64,000 bases of DNA from Sanghuangporus weigelae (Eukaryota; Basidiomycota; Agaricomycetes; Hymenochaetales; Hymenochaetaceae), in the NCBI GenBank assembly GCA_033182465.1, contig CP137318.1, positions 1,674,001 to 1,738,000 on the forward strand, in the 5' to 3' direction. The notes under the pieces are model-generated. The model was not told the DNA's origin and did no database searches. It worked only from the letters and a program-made list of their open reading frames with translations. The translations under genes were made by a program, and so were the position numbers. Below, piece after piece: positions 1-12,411 of the stretch; positions within the stretch are counted from its first letter, which is position 1, and each line of letters starts with the position of its first letter.

Positions 1-3
1 TAG

Positions 4-1699
4 GTCGGTGGGTCTCTTGCGAAGGTAGTCTATTTCACTCGGTCGTCTGAGCCGCCTGCGTCTCCGTCCATCGCGGCAACGATAGGGAGTAGCGTGCCCA
101 GCGGAGTCTCGACGCCGTCTTCACACTCTTCCAATGACGAAATCTCCAACGGCGCCAACGGTCCTGTGAAGAGGCTCAACGGCGCTCTCACGCCTCTCGT
201 ACTCGAGTCGAATAACGGACATCATGCGCTAGGCGAGTCGTCGACCTCGAGCTACGACGAGCCGTCGTTACTGCGCGATGCACTCGTCCGACGCGCATCG
301 CTACGACATTTCCCTGGCGGGTCGCTCAACTTCGAGCGATTCGAGACGGACAACATCGACGAATGCGTATCCTTCATCCAAGCCCTCATTGAGCGATCCG
401 CAGAAGTGAACGGGGTGTCGATCGACGAGATGCGCAAGGGCGTGAAGATCGTAGCCACAGGAGGTGGTGCGCATAAATTTTACGATCTGTTTAGCGGGAC
501 GCTGGGCGTGGAGGTGCTTCGTGAAGATGAGATGGAGTGTTTAATCGAGGGGCTCAAGTTCATCACGCTCATTCCAGATGAAGTATATTACTTCTCAGAC
601 GAGTTAGTGCAGAAGATAGCGCATGGGCAACTACAGCAGCAGCAACAACAGCAGCAACAGCAACAACAGCAACAGCAGCAACTACAGCCAGGGACAACGG
701 GCTCGCTCGGCAATTCATCAAGCTCATCTAACTCATCTAACTCTATCATACTACCTGCACCCCTAGAACGACCGAGTGCGAACCCGCCGCAATACGCCGT
801 TACGTTCGAGAAGAACTGCAATCCGCAATTACCATGTCTGCTTGTGAACATCGGCTCGGGTGTGTCTCTCATCAAAGTTAACGAAGACGGGACGTTCGAG
901 CGTGTGAGCGGGACGAGTATCGGTGGCGGAACGCTCTGGGGGCTTCTTAGTCTGCTAACTCCGGCGCGAACTTTCGATGGTGAGTTTCACTCTATTTTTC
1001 TTTCGCTGTTAAGACTCTGCTCGTGCTTATGCTTCTTATGTATTAATTTAGATATGCTTGCTTTTTCAGAAAAGGGGGACAATGCGACTGTCGACATGCT
1101 CGTCGGCGACATCTACGGGCAGGACTACAACCGTCTAGGACTCAGATCAACGACGATTGCGAGTACGTTTGGCAAAGTTTTCAAGAAGGGCGAAGCGAAG
1201 AAGACGTTCGCGCCCGAGGACATCAGCAAAAGCTTGCTCTACGCTGTCTCAAACAACATCGGGCAGATTGCGTTCGTGATATCAATCCTTTTTTAGTGCA
1301 GCTCTCCTCTGACACTTTGCATTGCTTCTATATAGGTACATGAATGCGGAGAAGTACGGACTTGATCGAATCTACTTTGGCGGGTTTTTCATCCGGGGTA
1401 GGCTTCCCACCGCGCAGTTAAAGTTTAAAATTTTGCTAATCTAATACATACACGATGCTATTTTGCGATTGATAAAGGACATGCGGCGACGATAGCGACA
1501 CTGTCGTATGCCATACGGTTTTGGAGTAAGGGGACGAAAAGAGCACTCTTCCTGCGACATGAAGGTTTCTTGTACGTGTCTGTTCTTATGATGAGGATGG
1601 TGATTCGGACTGGCTGATGTATCTGTCAGGGGAGCGTTAGGCGCATGGATCAAGAACATAGAATCGCAAGGACAAGAAATGTCTGAGACCGAAGTTTGA
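4..1699 (+). CDS. CAB1: Pantothenate kinase, eukaryotic type (5' end outside window)
   Basis: Catalyses ATP-dependent phosphorylation of pantothenate, the first step of coenzyme A synthesis, probably in the cytosol. Read as five exons here: 4-979, 1070-1271, 1336-1397, 1478-1571 and 1630-1699. The first bases (tag) look like a splice acceptor, so at least one 5' exon is missing. Family landmarks seen in order: VGGSLAKVVYF (glycine-rich nucleotide-binding start), VKIVATGGGAHKFYDL, LLVNIGSGVSLIKV, SGTSIGGGTLWGL, VDMLVGDIYG, then RIYFGGFFIRGH and HEGFLGALGAWI at the C-terminus. The exon 2/3 junction (1271/1336) is placed to give the conserved IAYMNA. The 90-nt first intron has no stop in frame, so a naive ORF reads through it. 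Odd: a stretch of 16 glutamines followed by a Ser/Asn-rich linker interrupts the kinase fold. The family assignment is firm; the symbol follows the yeast orthologue. Confidence 0.9.
634..681 (+). repeat. CAG/CAA tract coding for 16 glutamines
   Basis: Sixteen consecutive CAG or CAA codons inside the pantothenate kinase exon, followed by a Gly/Ser/Asn-rich stretch to about 760. Mixed CAG and CAA codons argue for a tolerated protein repeat rather than a pure slippage tract. It falls between the conserved SDELV and YAVTFEKN blocks, where a surface loop is plausible. Confidence 0.95.
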
Positions 1700-1832
1700 T
1701 ATCCGATTCCCATCCTGATTATTCTGATCTTTATTCACTGCATTTCCTTTGTATTTATGCAATTGCTGTATTTTTATCACCTACTACACGATAATATCAC
1801 GAGCTAATTTTTGGAATACAATATCATCATTG

Positions 1833-2830
1833 TTAAGTGTTATCTGTTGTCGACTCGTTGATTACGACGATGTTTGGACGAGCACGCTTTGGGAGAGGTC
1901 TGATAGGACGATTTAGCAGAGGGCCGGGTGGACCGGAAGTTGACGCGTCGGAGTCGGAGTGAGAATCGCTGTTCGAGTGAGTCGAATTGGACGAGTCAGA
2001 ATCATCGTCCGAACTTGCGTTTGAGCTTGATGAGTTACTGGTGGTTGTAGTATCCGATAATGGCCGACGCCGTATATCAAACACGCCGAGTCCGAGGTTC
2101 TGTATAAAATATAAATATATCAGCGCACCGGAACAAACGGGTTCAGACGCTCGCTCAAGCAAATCCGATTCGTAGTCACGGAACCACGGACCATTTCAAT
2201 GTACTGCCCCTGCCGTCCGTCTTCGTCATCTTCATCTTCATCACCCAAATTCTCGATGTCGACGCTTTCGGGTGACGACTCCATACGGCGGGCTAGCTCC
2301 GTGTTGGCCGCCTCCATTTGGGGAAGGAACGACTCGACGCGAGAAAGGACTGCACGTTGTGTATAACAAACAGACCCATTATATCAGCATATCATATCAG
2401 TAAAGCAAGCAACCGTAACCGGACAACAAAGGATGCGAGACGAATAAGGTGCAGGCACTAATCCAGCCAGCTACTGTAGTTTATACAATTTGGGGGTGAT
2501 CAAACCTACGTTCCGATGGAGGCTCGACGGCATGGGTCTCTCGCACGCCAAAGTCGAATGATGATGGACCTGGTCGAACAAATGGGGTATTGTTGCTAGA
2601 TGCGGCGATACGGCTGTTGTTGTCGGCGTGAGTATAGCTGCTAGAGCTGGAGTCGTTAATTCGCTGTAATAGCTGCCCTGGGAAAATTTAATTGTTATTG
2701 ATTATATGACCGGCGATAAGGAGAAGAAGAGCAAAACGACAGGCAGTTGTGTAGACTCACTGAGCCGGAGTTGGTGCTGGTCTTCGTCTTCGACGTCGAG
2801 ACGCTGAGTGGGATGTGCTGGCGTTGGCAT
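1833..2830 (-). CDS. NOPCHAP1/DUF4598-like small protein
   Basis: Read as four exons on the minus strand: 2830-2761, 2677-2510, 2349-2192 and 2099-1833, giving 220 residues; the introns (83, 160 and 92 nt) have GT-AG ends and the frame is kept throughout. The conserved core is FLPQMEAANTELARRM, an acidic ENLGDEDEDDED stretch, then QYIEMNLGLGVFDI, which spans the last intron and resembles the signature of the DUF4598 family. In animals that family includes NOPCHAP1, a chaperone factor for box C/D snoRNP assembly. The tail is rich in Ser/Asn/Asp and ends in a basic patch (RPIRPLPKRARP). It converges with the pantothenate kinase gene (133 bp between stops) and is divergent from the homeodomain gene. 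Family call is from motif memory; function here is inferred. Confidence 0.7.
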
Positions 2831-2950
2831 CGGACTGGACTGGGATTGGTAGTAGATATGTTACGTATACATTGAGTACTAATATAATATGACGCTGATT
2901 AAAATACATTTCGCTGTCGATCTAAAAAGTTACACATACATCGCATCACA

Positions 2951-3100
2951 TCGCCTCTTTTCTGTCACCTGCTTTATTCCTTTCTTTCAAGCCCCCACCA
3001 TCTCATCTCTCTCTCTCCTCTCCTTTCTCTATCGCTCCCGCCTCCTATGCTCCCGCCCGCCCTCTCTCCCGCCCGCTCGTCTTCTTCCTCAATTCCTCCA
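2951..3100 (+). promoter_or_regulatory. CT-rich upstream tract of the homeodomain gene
   Basis: The 150 bp before the chosen start at 3101 are strongly pyrimidine-rich (runs of TCTCTC, CCCGCC and CTTCTTCCTC). Such tracts are common just upstream of fungal start codons and often mark the transcription start region. The whole 270-bp gap to the divergent gene starting at 2830 probably serves both promoters. Part of the tract would be coding if the upstream in-frame ATG at 3047 is used. Confidence 0.5.
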
Positions 3101-4857
3101 ATGGCAATCAGACAAGACGACATCAGGGACAGAAAGCCACGCATCCGTCACTCAGAGGCACAGCTCGCAGCCCTTAATGAGCTTTACGACGAGAATGAGT
3201 TCCCCTCTCTTGAGGAGAGGGCCGCGCTCGCTGAAAACCTAGGCATGTAAGTACAGCCCTGTTTATCCATCATTGTCTTCACCTCTATTTCGTCTTCATT
3301 CCTTCTGCATTCTTCCTTTCCCCCTCTCGGACTTGTCTTACAAAGGTCGCACATCTCACTCACTGCTCTTTCTATTTTATTTTTTCTTACTCTATCAGGG
3401 ACCCGAAAGCAGTCAATGCTTGGTTTGCCAATAAGCGCTCTGCTACTAAAAAGAAGACCCGCGTCACCAGTCATCCGTACAACACCCCTCCTCCACATCC
3501 TTCCCGTTTAGAGGACGACTTTGACGACATGTCTCGAAGCCACTCCCGACTCTCCACTCCTCTCAGTAATATGGAGTTCCAGTCCGTTCCGACTTCCGAC
3601 AACGATGCTCACCACGTTGACAACCGCCATGTCTTCGAGGGCGACATCTCCGCCGGCGCTCCTCGGCGTATGCGCATTCGTCCCACGCCGAAACAACGGG
3701 AGGAACTCGAAAGGCTTTTCGAGATCAACACGCATCCATCCCGGGAAGAGCGCGAGGCACTTGGAGACAGAATTGGAATGTATGTACCGCTGGTTTCTTG
3801 CTCTTTACAGGTTTGATCCGCTGCTAATGCATATGGCTGTGTTACTAGGAGGTATCAAAGTGTTACAAACTGGTTTCAAAACATGCGCTCGGTTACGAAA
3901 AAGAGGACGGAGGAACCACAGGAGACGGATTACCAATCGGTACAAAGTGTTAAACGCAGAGAATACAACGTCTTTAATCAGAGCAGCACCGCTCCGGACA
4001 ATTATCCCGCACTTCCGCCTGCGGCGTCGCATCCGTCTTTGTCAGCATCAATACCGACATATCCTCCCGCCTCACGTTCAGTAACGCCTTATGGTCAGGT
4101 ACCACAAGGGCAGGACAATTACAGACAGCTCCCTCCTGGTCATCAGCGGCGTCAACTTAACAATAGTGATACTTTGACAAGACCCCGACGAACCCGGCCG
4201 GATCTATATCAGCTCGATGCACTCAAGAAGCTGTTCGCAAGGAACCCGAATCCATCTATCGAGGAGAGGGGCGCTCTGGCACTTGAGATTGGAATGTATG
4301 TTGCATCATTAGATCTAGTTAAATCATTTTCGGCCATCGCTGATCGTCGATTTGTGCCTAATTTTAGGGATATTGGCAAAGTTACCAACTGGTTCCGAAA
4401 TCTACGCCAGACGGCCAGGAAGCGTGCTCTCAAGGCGAACAATGATGACGGCGATGAGAGCATGGATTACGACGATTCAGCACCCGTGTCAAGGGCTAGC
4501 ACCCCTATGTTCCCGTCAGCGTATTCGTCTTCATCTGTGTCCGTGGATGGAGATGTGGAGCACATGGACTTAGATGGGCCGCGCTATTACGAGAGAGCGC
4601 TTCATCATCTGCCGCATTCCGATGGAGGTAGCGAGGAGGATTACGAGGAAGCTGTTACTCCACCGCCTGCTCCTCGGTCGAACGGGAGAAGACGCATGGA
4701 TGTTGGTTTCTTAACAGGATCTAATGATGATCTGCCAATATCGCACACATCGTCCAAGGCCTTGATGACTGGCACGTCGACACCGTCTGTTGATCCGCCA
4801 TCCATGGAGGACGCCATGCTGCTGCTGAGTTTCTCGCGGCGCACGGTACATTGGTAA
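3101..4857 (+). CDS. Protein with three tandem homeodomains
   Basis: Read as four exons: 3101-3246, 3399-3779, 3849-4295 and 4368-4857, giving 487 residues. Three homeodomains are visible, roughly residues 11-69, 138-196 and 288-345. Their recognition helices carry NAWFANKRS, TNWFQNMRS and TNWFRNLRQ, so the invariant W, F, N and R are all present in each. Each domain is preceded or followed by basic residues (TKKK, TKKR, RKR) that could act as nuclear localisation signals. The remainder is Ser/Pro/Asp-rich and looks disordered. All three introns interrupt the Met codon just before helix 3 in the same phase (codons 49, 176, 325), which points to duplication of a homeodomain unit together with its intron. 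Probably a nuclear DNA-binding regulator; target unknown. An in-frame ATG at 3047 would add 18 residues. The very 3' end could carry one more intron. Confidence 0.85.
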
Positions 4858-7800
4858 GCACAGCACTGCCTTTTCCCTTGTGAGCGCTCATGTCTAATAA
4901 TTTTTGTCTGATCTGATAGAGCTGCTAAAAGTATATAGGATCATTACATCATTATCTTTGGCTGAATGATTATCTATTATTTTTTCTTGCAACCCCTCAT
5001 ACACGGCATGCTGCAGGACTCTATATTTCCTACGTTGTGCTTATGTCACCATGTCCGTTAATCTCCCTGCGATGCATCATTTGCTGTGGATGCTACATCA
5101 GGGTTGTAGCACTACAGCTCCTAATTGTGCATTCTATGGACAAGTTACTTCGCCTCTCTTATTCTTTTCCACCAACGTTACGTGCCTCCTTCCCATCACC
5201 TTTTTTTGGCTCTTGTCCTCAACGATACCTGTTTCTCCCGACTACGTGTCTTGTTCTTTGTAAACCCCGGGCCAAGCTCTGGACAACGCCGCACTTCTCG
5301 CGCCCGTTGGACGCCGAATATCAGATTCCTCGTTCAATCGTGGTCACTCCCCATTCTCATCTTTCCGTCTTTGTTCCTTCGTTTTCCTCCTTTCCGTATC
5401 ATCTCGCTGCCATGTTGCATTGTTCATCACTTAATCTCCATCATGAATTTTCAGGCTAATCCCAAGCTCATCATACATCTTTTACCACTCCCAACTCCAT
5501 ATACGCTGTGATACAATGTATCTCACTTGATTGACTCCTAATAGCATCTTCTGATTGATTCTTTTTATTTCCTGGGTGCTTCTCATGATGATAAGTAAAC
5601 TGATCTTTATTGTGCGGGGCGACAACGTTGCTATCTCAAGGGCTTTCCAGAATGAATGGCCAAACTATTGCTGGGACGATGACAATAGCATCTTGGGGGG
5701 ATGCAAGGCATTCTCCGAGCCTCGCATCCCCTTGTTACTGCGCATCCTCTTCGTTCCAAGGGGGGGGGAAAAGCTTAAGTGGAATGGAACCTTGCACCGC
5801 AGGCAGGCCCGTAGTCTGGGAGGGCCGTTATGGGAACAAAAGCGGGAAGAAGAGCCAGAAAGAATAACTATAACTCTTTTTTGAGTACTATTGCTAAACG
5901 GGACTATATATTAATTCGTCCCCGAAAAGAGATCGACGATCAGTTACTGTTGATTGATCGTTGTTGATTACGGACGAGTGCTGATCAATCGGGTCGATCT
6001 GAGCTATGCGCGTGTGCTTGCACTTGCAATCTTACCTACCATGACGACGCTGTGCTTCTGTGCTTTCTCAGCGTATTTCTATATTTCTATCTACTATGCC
6101 TGACTCGTCTAGCGATGCGGAATGCGCTGGTGCTATAACGAAGAAAACTTATCTGTCTGGGAAGAAAGTAAACCACAGAAGCCGGCAGGATGAGAAAGTT
6201 ACATCCAGCTCTTCCCTCTTCCCTCTCTACAGCTTCCCTGGAGCACTCAAACGATATGCTAATTGATTCCTGAATCATTCATAGTCCGAGGCCCAGGATA
6301 TTTTTGGAGTCTTCCGGCCTTCCCTCAGAGTCAGAGTCCGTCTCGGGAATTCGAATTTTCAAAGTGTACTTCGGATTCGGCATTGAAGTCAGCTTCGATG
6401 ACGTTGTTTCTGCATACTTCTTCATCGTTCCCTCCGGCACTTCTACAGTAGAATCCTATAGCTTCCAGCCAGCGTGGCATACTGTACTGATCGTGTCTTC
6501 CGTTCCCTCCGGTCGTTCTTTTCGCCTCATAGAGCCGTTCCGGGACTCCGCCGGTAATCGCAGCAGCATCCCAAAACGCTTTGTAACGCTCAAACCGGGT
6601 GAGTATTCCCGAACTTCTCTTCTCCCGTGCTGCGTGCTCATCTTCGTTCGCGTAGCATACATGCACACGAGTGCCTGCGGGACGTATTTCCTATACATGC
6701 AACGGAATCGTTTCTTCGTGATTGCCATTAACCGCCGTTCGCACCTTCAAAGCTCTGCGCTCTTCTATTCGAACGGCAACTAATCAGAGCATTCCAGGCC
6801 GAGGAAGGGACGCATGCTTCATGGATTCTTTCATATGCACCGATTGAAGACGGAGACCGGATCTAGACGTGTTCCGTAGCGGCTCCCCGGTGTGAGCGTA
6901 CGGCGAGGTGCGCTTCTTATGCGCATAGCCAGCACGGAAACTGAGAAAATCTTCTGTCATACAGCTGAGTTGTCTGTGTGCCTGACTCTGAGGAGGCTGA
7001 TTTGATTATCTGTACACATTGGTAACGGCAGTGGTTTTTATGCATTAGTGTATGGATCTGCTCTCACCCAAAGTTGGCATTTGCGCGAAAGCGGGTTTTC
7101 TTCCTTTTTTTCCGAGACCGTCAGAATGGATCCGGTGCTTACAGAAATTGCATGGCCGCTGCAACGAAACGCATCTCGAAATCACGAAGTCGGGATAATC
7201 GTGAAACGTGTTGTGAGCATCGTTTCTTCGCAGAGGCTTAGAACTTGATGATATTCATCAGGATGGTTCTATCGGGATCGCAGAGTGTCATGATCAAGTA
7301 TTCTGGTTTCGAATCTCACCTACGTCGGATAATCTTAGGGAACAATTCATCTGGCGTACGGGCCTTTCGTCGCCTCGCCTGTTGTGGGAACGTCCCGGGT
7401 GGATTTGCGTACCGAGGACAGAATATTCAATGCGTGCACTCTTATATTCGTCTAATCCAGTCGCGTACGCTCCGACTGATGTATGCATTTATAGCAGCCG
7501 ATCTTTGGCGGCGGATTCGGCGCTACGCCCAAAGTAATCCATCATCATCGCGATGTACTCGATTTCTTTGAAAAAGAAATTCTTGATCGAAAATACACAC
7601 GAACTGAAACGAGCTTCAGGCTTTCCTTTCTGGCTTCCCCTTTTTTTTTCGCACACTAAAGCATCGAGTCGAGACTCGGAGACGGAGGACGCGGAAGCAA
7701 AAATCAAATTCGTGATCCACACACTAGGTCAGATTTATTCCGATTTAAAATGAAACGATTGGTCTACTTGCGACTTTGATCTTCTCCTTCGCTTCGGGCT

Positions 7801-10800
7801 TCGGTCTGTTAGTCTCGCCGCCGGAGACAGTCTTCCGAGCAAGAGGAAATTGTTTAGTTAGAACGAAAGGAGGTTGGCATTACCGTCATCACTTCGAGCA
7901 GTGGATCAGCATTCCATTCCGATTTGCGTCTCTCGTTCACGCGCCATCTGTGATTGAGATCCGTTATGAATCATCATCATGGATGATGATTTTCTTTCCA
8001 GGAAGGTGTGTTTTTATTGGACACTTTTTCTCGCGGACGTCGAAGATGGCCGTTGAGTCTGGATCGAGCGTGGACAGCATGTGCTACACTAGTCTCTAAC
8101 CCCTCCAAGACAAGAAGACAAGCTACGCGAGAAAAAAAAGGGGCGAGAAAGGGGCGAGAAAACATGCAGAAAGGACTCGCAAAGAAAGCGTGCATTTCAA
8201 ATATCGCCTTCTCCGAGTCCTTAGCGGACATAATATGTCAGTCTGGCGCTGGATCAGCAATCCAATTCGCTTCATATGCCTCCAGTCATTCACAAAGTCC
8301 TTTTCGTTTCCTGCGTTTACGTTTAGGGGGTAAGCAGCCCTAAACGCGTTAGCAATGCAATCCTAACCTAGTGCCAAAGGCGGACAGGACAAGCAGAGGG
8401 GAAGAAAGTCGCGTGGTCTTACTATCAACTTGGCAAGTTTGTGGCTGAGAAGAAAGTAGTGTGCATGCTAGCTGAAGATTCGTCTCGCTTCCGATAAATA
8501 CTTCGCAGCGTCGCTCAACTGAACGAAAAATCCCAGCACACAACCTATTTCTCTAGATGTTTCAAGAGTGATCTCGGAATACCAGCTGATAGTTCGAGAG
8601 AATCTTGTAGACCTGTTCCTTCGTATCTCTTCCAGGAAAAGACTCATATTGCTTCCATGTCACAAAATTCTGCTAAGACGAACCATTAGTAGTAGAACTT
8701 GACGAGAATGAGGATACATAATGGGATCTATCAAGCCATCACGTAGTTTTTGTAAGATTTGAGAAACCGGCAAGATTTTCAACTCGTGTGAAGCTATTCT
8801 TTTGCTGCTTCGTCGGATTCCAGCGCGCCATTGAGCCAATTTAAATGACAAGAATTACTGAAAAAATGACCAGAGAACTCTTCTCCGATCATGGCAAACT
8901 ACACGAGAACTGGAGTTACATAGATAGATGAACTGAGTTGTAGAGAGCCGATGGTCTTGTGTGGCAGAATCTTCCCGGAATGGAAATTTATCAAAATGTG
9001 CTCGGATTTTCTCACGATATAGAACGACGCTCTCTTTAAAGCCACATTCTCTCTTCTCAATCGCGGCGTGAAACGAGTTTCCGTGCGTCGCGCCAATCTT
9101 CCCCTACTCTTCTTCGTAAGGAAGCGAGATCAATGATACACGCCGCATCACCCTTCCTTCCGACAAGCGACTCAGAAGTAAAAGCGCACCCGCAGCGTGT
9201 ATCACGGCAGTAGTATCTTCCAAGGCCCCCTTTCCAAGGCCCTCCAGCCTCAGGAAGTGAGTCCCTTTTGCGGAAACTCTCCTTCTGAAGACATCACCCC
9301 CCCCGCGGTGTCGGAAAGATCGCACCTAGAGTCCTAACCTCTAAATACATCAGTACCACACGTGTTTTTCATGTATTTTGTATTAGATCGCGTATAGGCG
9401 GCCGCGCTCACTGTCAACCCCGCATATGTAACTGTAACTGTAACTGTATCGTATTGAAGAAAGGCACAAAGAGAAGGTGCGTTCCGGGCAATATTCAAGT
9501 CTTCAAGACTTCCTCCTTCGTTCTCCACAAGAAATATCGATATCCCGGAAGTAAAGAATGGACGACGCGTGCACACCCATCTAGAGCCCTGTTTTACTTC
9601 CGTTCAAGCTGTTAAAGCCCGGTATATCCCTTCCCTGCGCAATGTCCGTTGGGCCGCAAGCCGGTGTACTGTCCGACCGCTCGCTTGCCACTGGTCGGTC
9701 ACCTCTCAAGGGACATGCTTCGCGCAATCATCCATCCTCGAGGCGCCAGCATGGCTTTCTATTAGCTTTCCCGTCCAGGTTCTCCTTATAGTAAGCGAGC
9801 AAAGTGAAAAATTAAACACACGACATGGCCACACGGCTATGCCATGGCCCGTACATGGGGCTGTGCTACTTAATGTGCTTTCGGCCTCTTTTTTTGCTTC
9901 TGCATTTCCCGTTCCTGAGGATCAACATGTTGTATCGTCTCGATTCAGGTATCCATATCGTCATGATAACATCGATACAACCCATAAAATCACTGGCAAC
10001 ATTGACAGTTCGGGTCCGGGTCTTGTGAAATGAGCTTCAGATCTTGCCTGTCTGTTTACATTACTATCAATATTAATGCTTTGTTCTTTCCTCTCTTCAC
10101 AATATCATTGATATTGTAAAATTTCTTCTTTATTTCCGTGATATATCTCTTTTCTGTACCCGTTCAAACGAGCCATATCATGATGGACCCGTAGAACCAT
10201 ACAACAGCAAGCGCCGATATTCGCACTATCCACCATGGCCTCCTATCCTTCCGAAAATAGTTGCAGAACGCACATCAGCGCCTCAAGCCCGCCTTACAGC
10301 CACCACTCGCGGGTACGGTGTTCTGATTGTATGTAGTATTTATATCATATTACAAGATCCTCCTATCGGACTTTAGTCACAGAAGAAGAAAACACGTTGT
10401 AAAGAGTATTAATGTACATGTATGTATGTCAGAAAGAAGTGTCGAACAGAAATAAAGTGCGATCATTCGAGTCACTGCTACCCGCGAATCACACGGAATC
10501 AGAGCAGAAGTAAACTTGAAACTCGTCTTTTCGTTTCGTTTGTCTATCTAGATAAGTAAATACAATCAGGGCTTGATAACTAAATATTGCTGGGGGGTAA
10601 TATAATAGATAGGTAGTAGGAATGTGCTTTGAATTTATGCCGGGTGTTGTGCGTAGATAATTGCGGGACATGAGACGTAAGAAACGGAGAGAGAATAAAC
10701 CTTCACGTAGAAAACAGGCAGCAATAACGAACATCCACGCGTGCGGTGCAGTCAAGATCAAGAAAGAACAGCGAAACCGATATTTTGGAAAGAGAATGGG

Positions 10801-11199
10801 AAATTAGAAGATCATGAGAATACGGGAAAGCGAAGATGATGCAGATAAGTAGTGTAGGTGTGAAAACGACAGCGCAAAAGGGGTCAATAAGAGGTTCGTG
10901 AAGCCGGTAAGGTAAGCGGTAGTAAGGATCGGAAGTGGGAAGCGGGAAATCGTAAAAACGTCGTAAACTGGAATGCATGGAGGTACTGTACAATTGCGAG
11001 TCGTCGTTGCAAGGGGAAGAGAAATAAATTGTGGAGAGCCGTGCCGAAATCGCTGGAATGACATGCGTGCGGGAAGAGTCCGCAGGGCGTGAAAGAGACG
11101 TTAAGATGTTTTTGTTTTTGCCGGTATGTCGAATCGAGCCGTAAATAACAGACGTAGGAGACTTCATCAAATGGGAAGCCCGATTGTACCGGGACATTT
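4858..11199. other. 6.3-kb stretch without a recognisable gene
   Basis: I find no protein I recognise and no ORF chain with convincing splice sites here. Open frames are short (mostly below 160 codons), of low complexity and unlike the flanking genes. The first few hundred bases are probably 3' untranslated sequence of the homeodomain gene. No tRNA, LTR ends or tandem array was seen. Decayed transposons or long non-coding RNA cannot be excluded by eye. Confidence 0.5.
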
Positions 11200-12411
11200 T
11201 CAGAAGACGATACGCGCAACGAGATACGCAACGCTCGCAGCGCAAAAGGCGACGCTCGTCAGAGTCCTACGGGACAGGACCGATGGGAGAATGGAAGACA
11301 AGCATGAGCTCGGCAAGGAGCGAGAAGAGACGAATGCATACGACTTGAGCGACGCAGAGGGCGCAGCAAATAACGCTAAGCAGTCCATGCAGTTGCACGC
11401 TGGTCCGCGTTGGGCGAGGAAGTGCCTCGAACAAGCTGTGCGCCGGTGAATCTTGTCGACGAACCGAGTTGCAGAGCCTGAATAGAATGCACGATCGATC
11501 GGTGATTAGCGACTGAATTGAAATTAAACGTGAACAATGAAGAGAAAAAACTCACTTTGTAGAGCAATGCTCGGTTCGTCATCGGCGGGCGCCTTCAGAT
11601 CGAGCTCACGAAGAAAACGCCTAAGAGTGATCTCGGGTTCTTCGGACTCGCTACGTTCGGGTCTCTGAAAGATGCGGACAAGCGCACCAAAGTCGCAGGA
11701 CGTAATGCGGCGCGGCGTCTTCTTGACTTCTGGTTGGCCAGACATCGCCGTCGTGGTAGTAGCGTCCTCGGGCACCGTCGGCATCGGACTTGTGGGAGCA
11801 GGATACTGCGACTGAGGCCGCTCGAAGCGGTGTTTGCATCCAAACTGCGCAAGGATGCCACGCGCGAAATTCCAAGCGGAAGTCTTCTCATCTAGATACG
11901 TTCGCTGGATATACGAGCGAAGCCATGACCCACGCGTGCCAATATCGATACCTTGGAATTTGCTGAGAATACGGCGTTTGGTCTCGGAGGGAGAGCGCGG
12001 ATCGATGTCACCCACGATCGCGCAGCTGCACGCGCCACGGTAACCATTCTCCACCCAGGTCCAGACGTCTGAGCCGTAGACGTCGGAGTTCCACCAGAAG
12101 CAGTCTGGGCAGATACCCTCGACGAGGGCGGCCTGGTATTGCTCGAGTGCCGCGGCTGCCTCGGTCTTGAGGGAAGCGAAGAGCGACGACTGGAGCTCTG
12201 CGCGTATGCGCAGGAGGAGCTCGACGGGGAGGGCAGCTATGGACTTGGATTGTTCTGCTTCAGCATCAAGGACAAGAGCATTCTGAGAGTGCAGAGAGAT
12301 GATCTTGTCGAGCGCGAGCATCTCTGGACGCGAGTACGCGACGCAGGCGAGGAGAAGGTCCTCTGGCCTGACGGTGAGGGAGTAGCAGTCGTCGTCAGCG
12401 GAAGAGGCCAT
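11200..12411 (-). CDS. Unrecognised protein, two exons, hydrophobic C-terminus
   Basis: Exon 1 runs 12411-11556; a 78-nt GT-AG intron (11555-11478) with donor GTGAGT leads to exon 2, 11477-11200. The frame is kept and the product is 377 residues. The N-terminus contains LPVELLLRIRAEL, which resembles the core of an F-box or similar short helical motif, but this is weak. A Cys/Trp-rich centre (ICPDCFWWNSDVYGSDVWTW, then RGACSCAIVGD) is the most distinctive part. After a Pro/Thr/Ser linker and a short charged region, exon 2 supplies a Cys-rich stretch and a final hydrophobic segment (SVAFCAASVAYLVARIV) that might be a membrane tail. I do not recognise the family. The 3' exon rests only on the splice signals and an open frame, so the C-terminus is the least certain part. 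Confidence 0.6.

Noticed and set aside
588-875. Minus-strand ORF with a polycysteine run
   Set aside because: It is the antisense of the CAG/CAA glutamine tract in pantothenate kinase.
1272-1335. AT-AC (U12-type) intron in pantothenate kinase
   Set aside because: An AT-AC reading keeps the frame but adds a residue within a conserved block. The GT-AG reading 1272-1335 restores the usual IAYMNA pattern, so no minor-class intron is needed.
5037-5884. Several overlapping plus-strand ORFs after the homeodomain gene
   Set aside because: Pyrimidine-rich sequence giving Leu/Ser/Phe/Pro-rich frames in all registers; no motif and no good splice connection to the homeodomain gene.
10703-11245. 180-codon minus-strand ORF downstream of the 377-residue gene
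   Set aside because: Overlaps the predicted 3' exon in another frame, biased composition and no splice partner; probably chance or 3' untranslated sequence.
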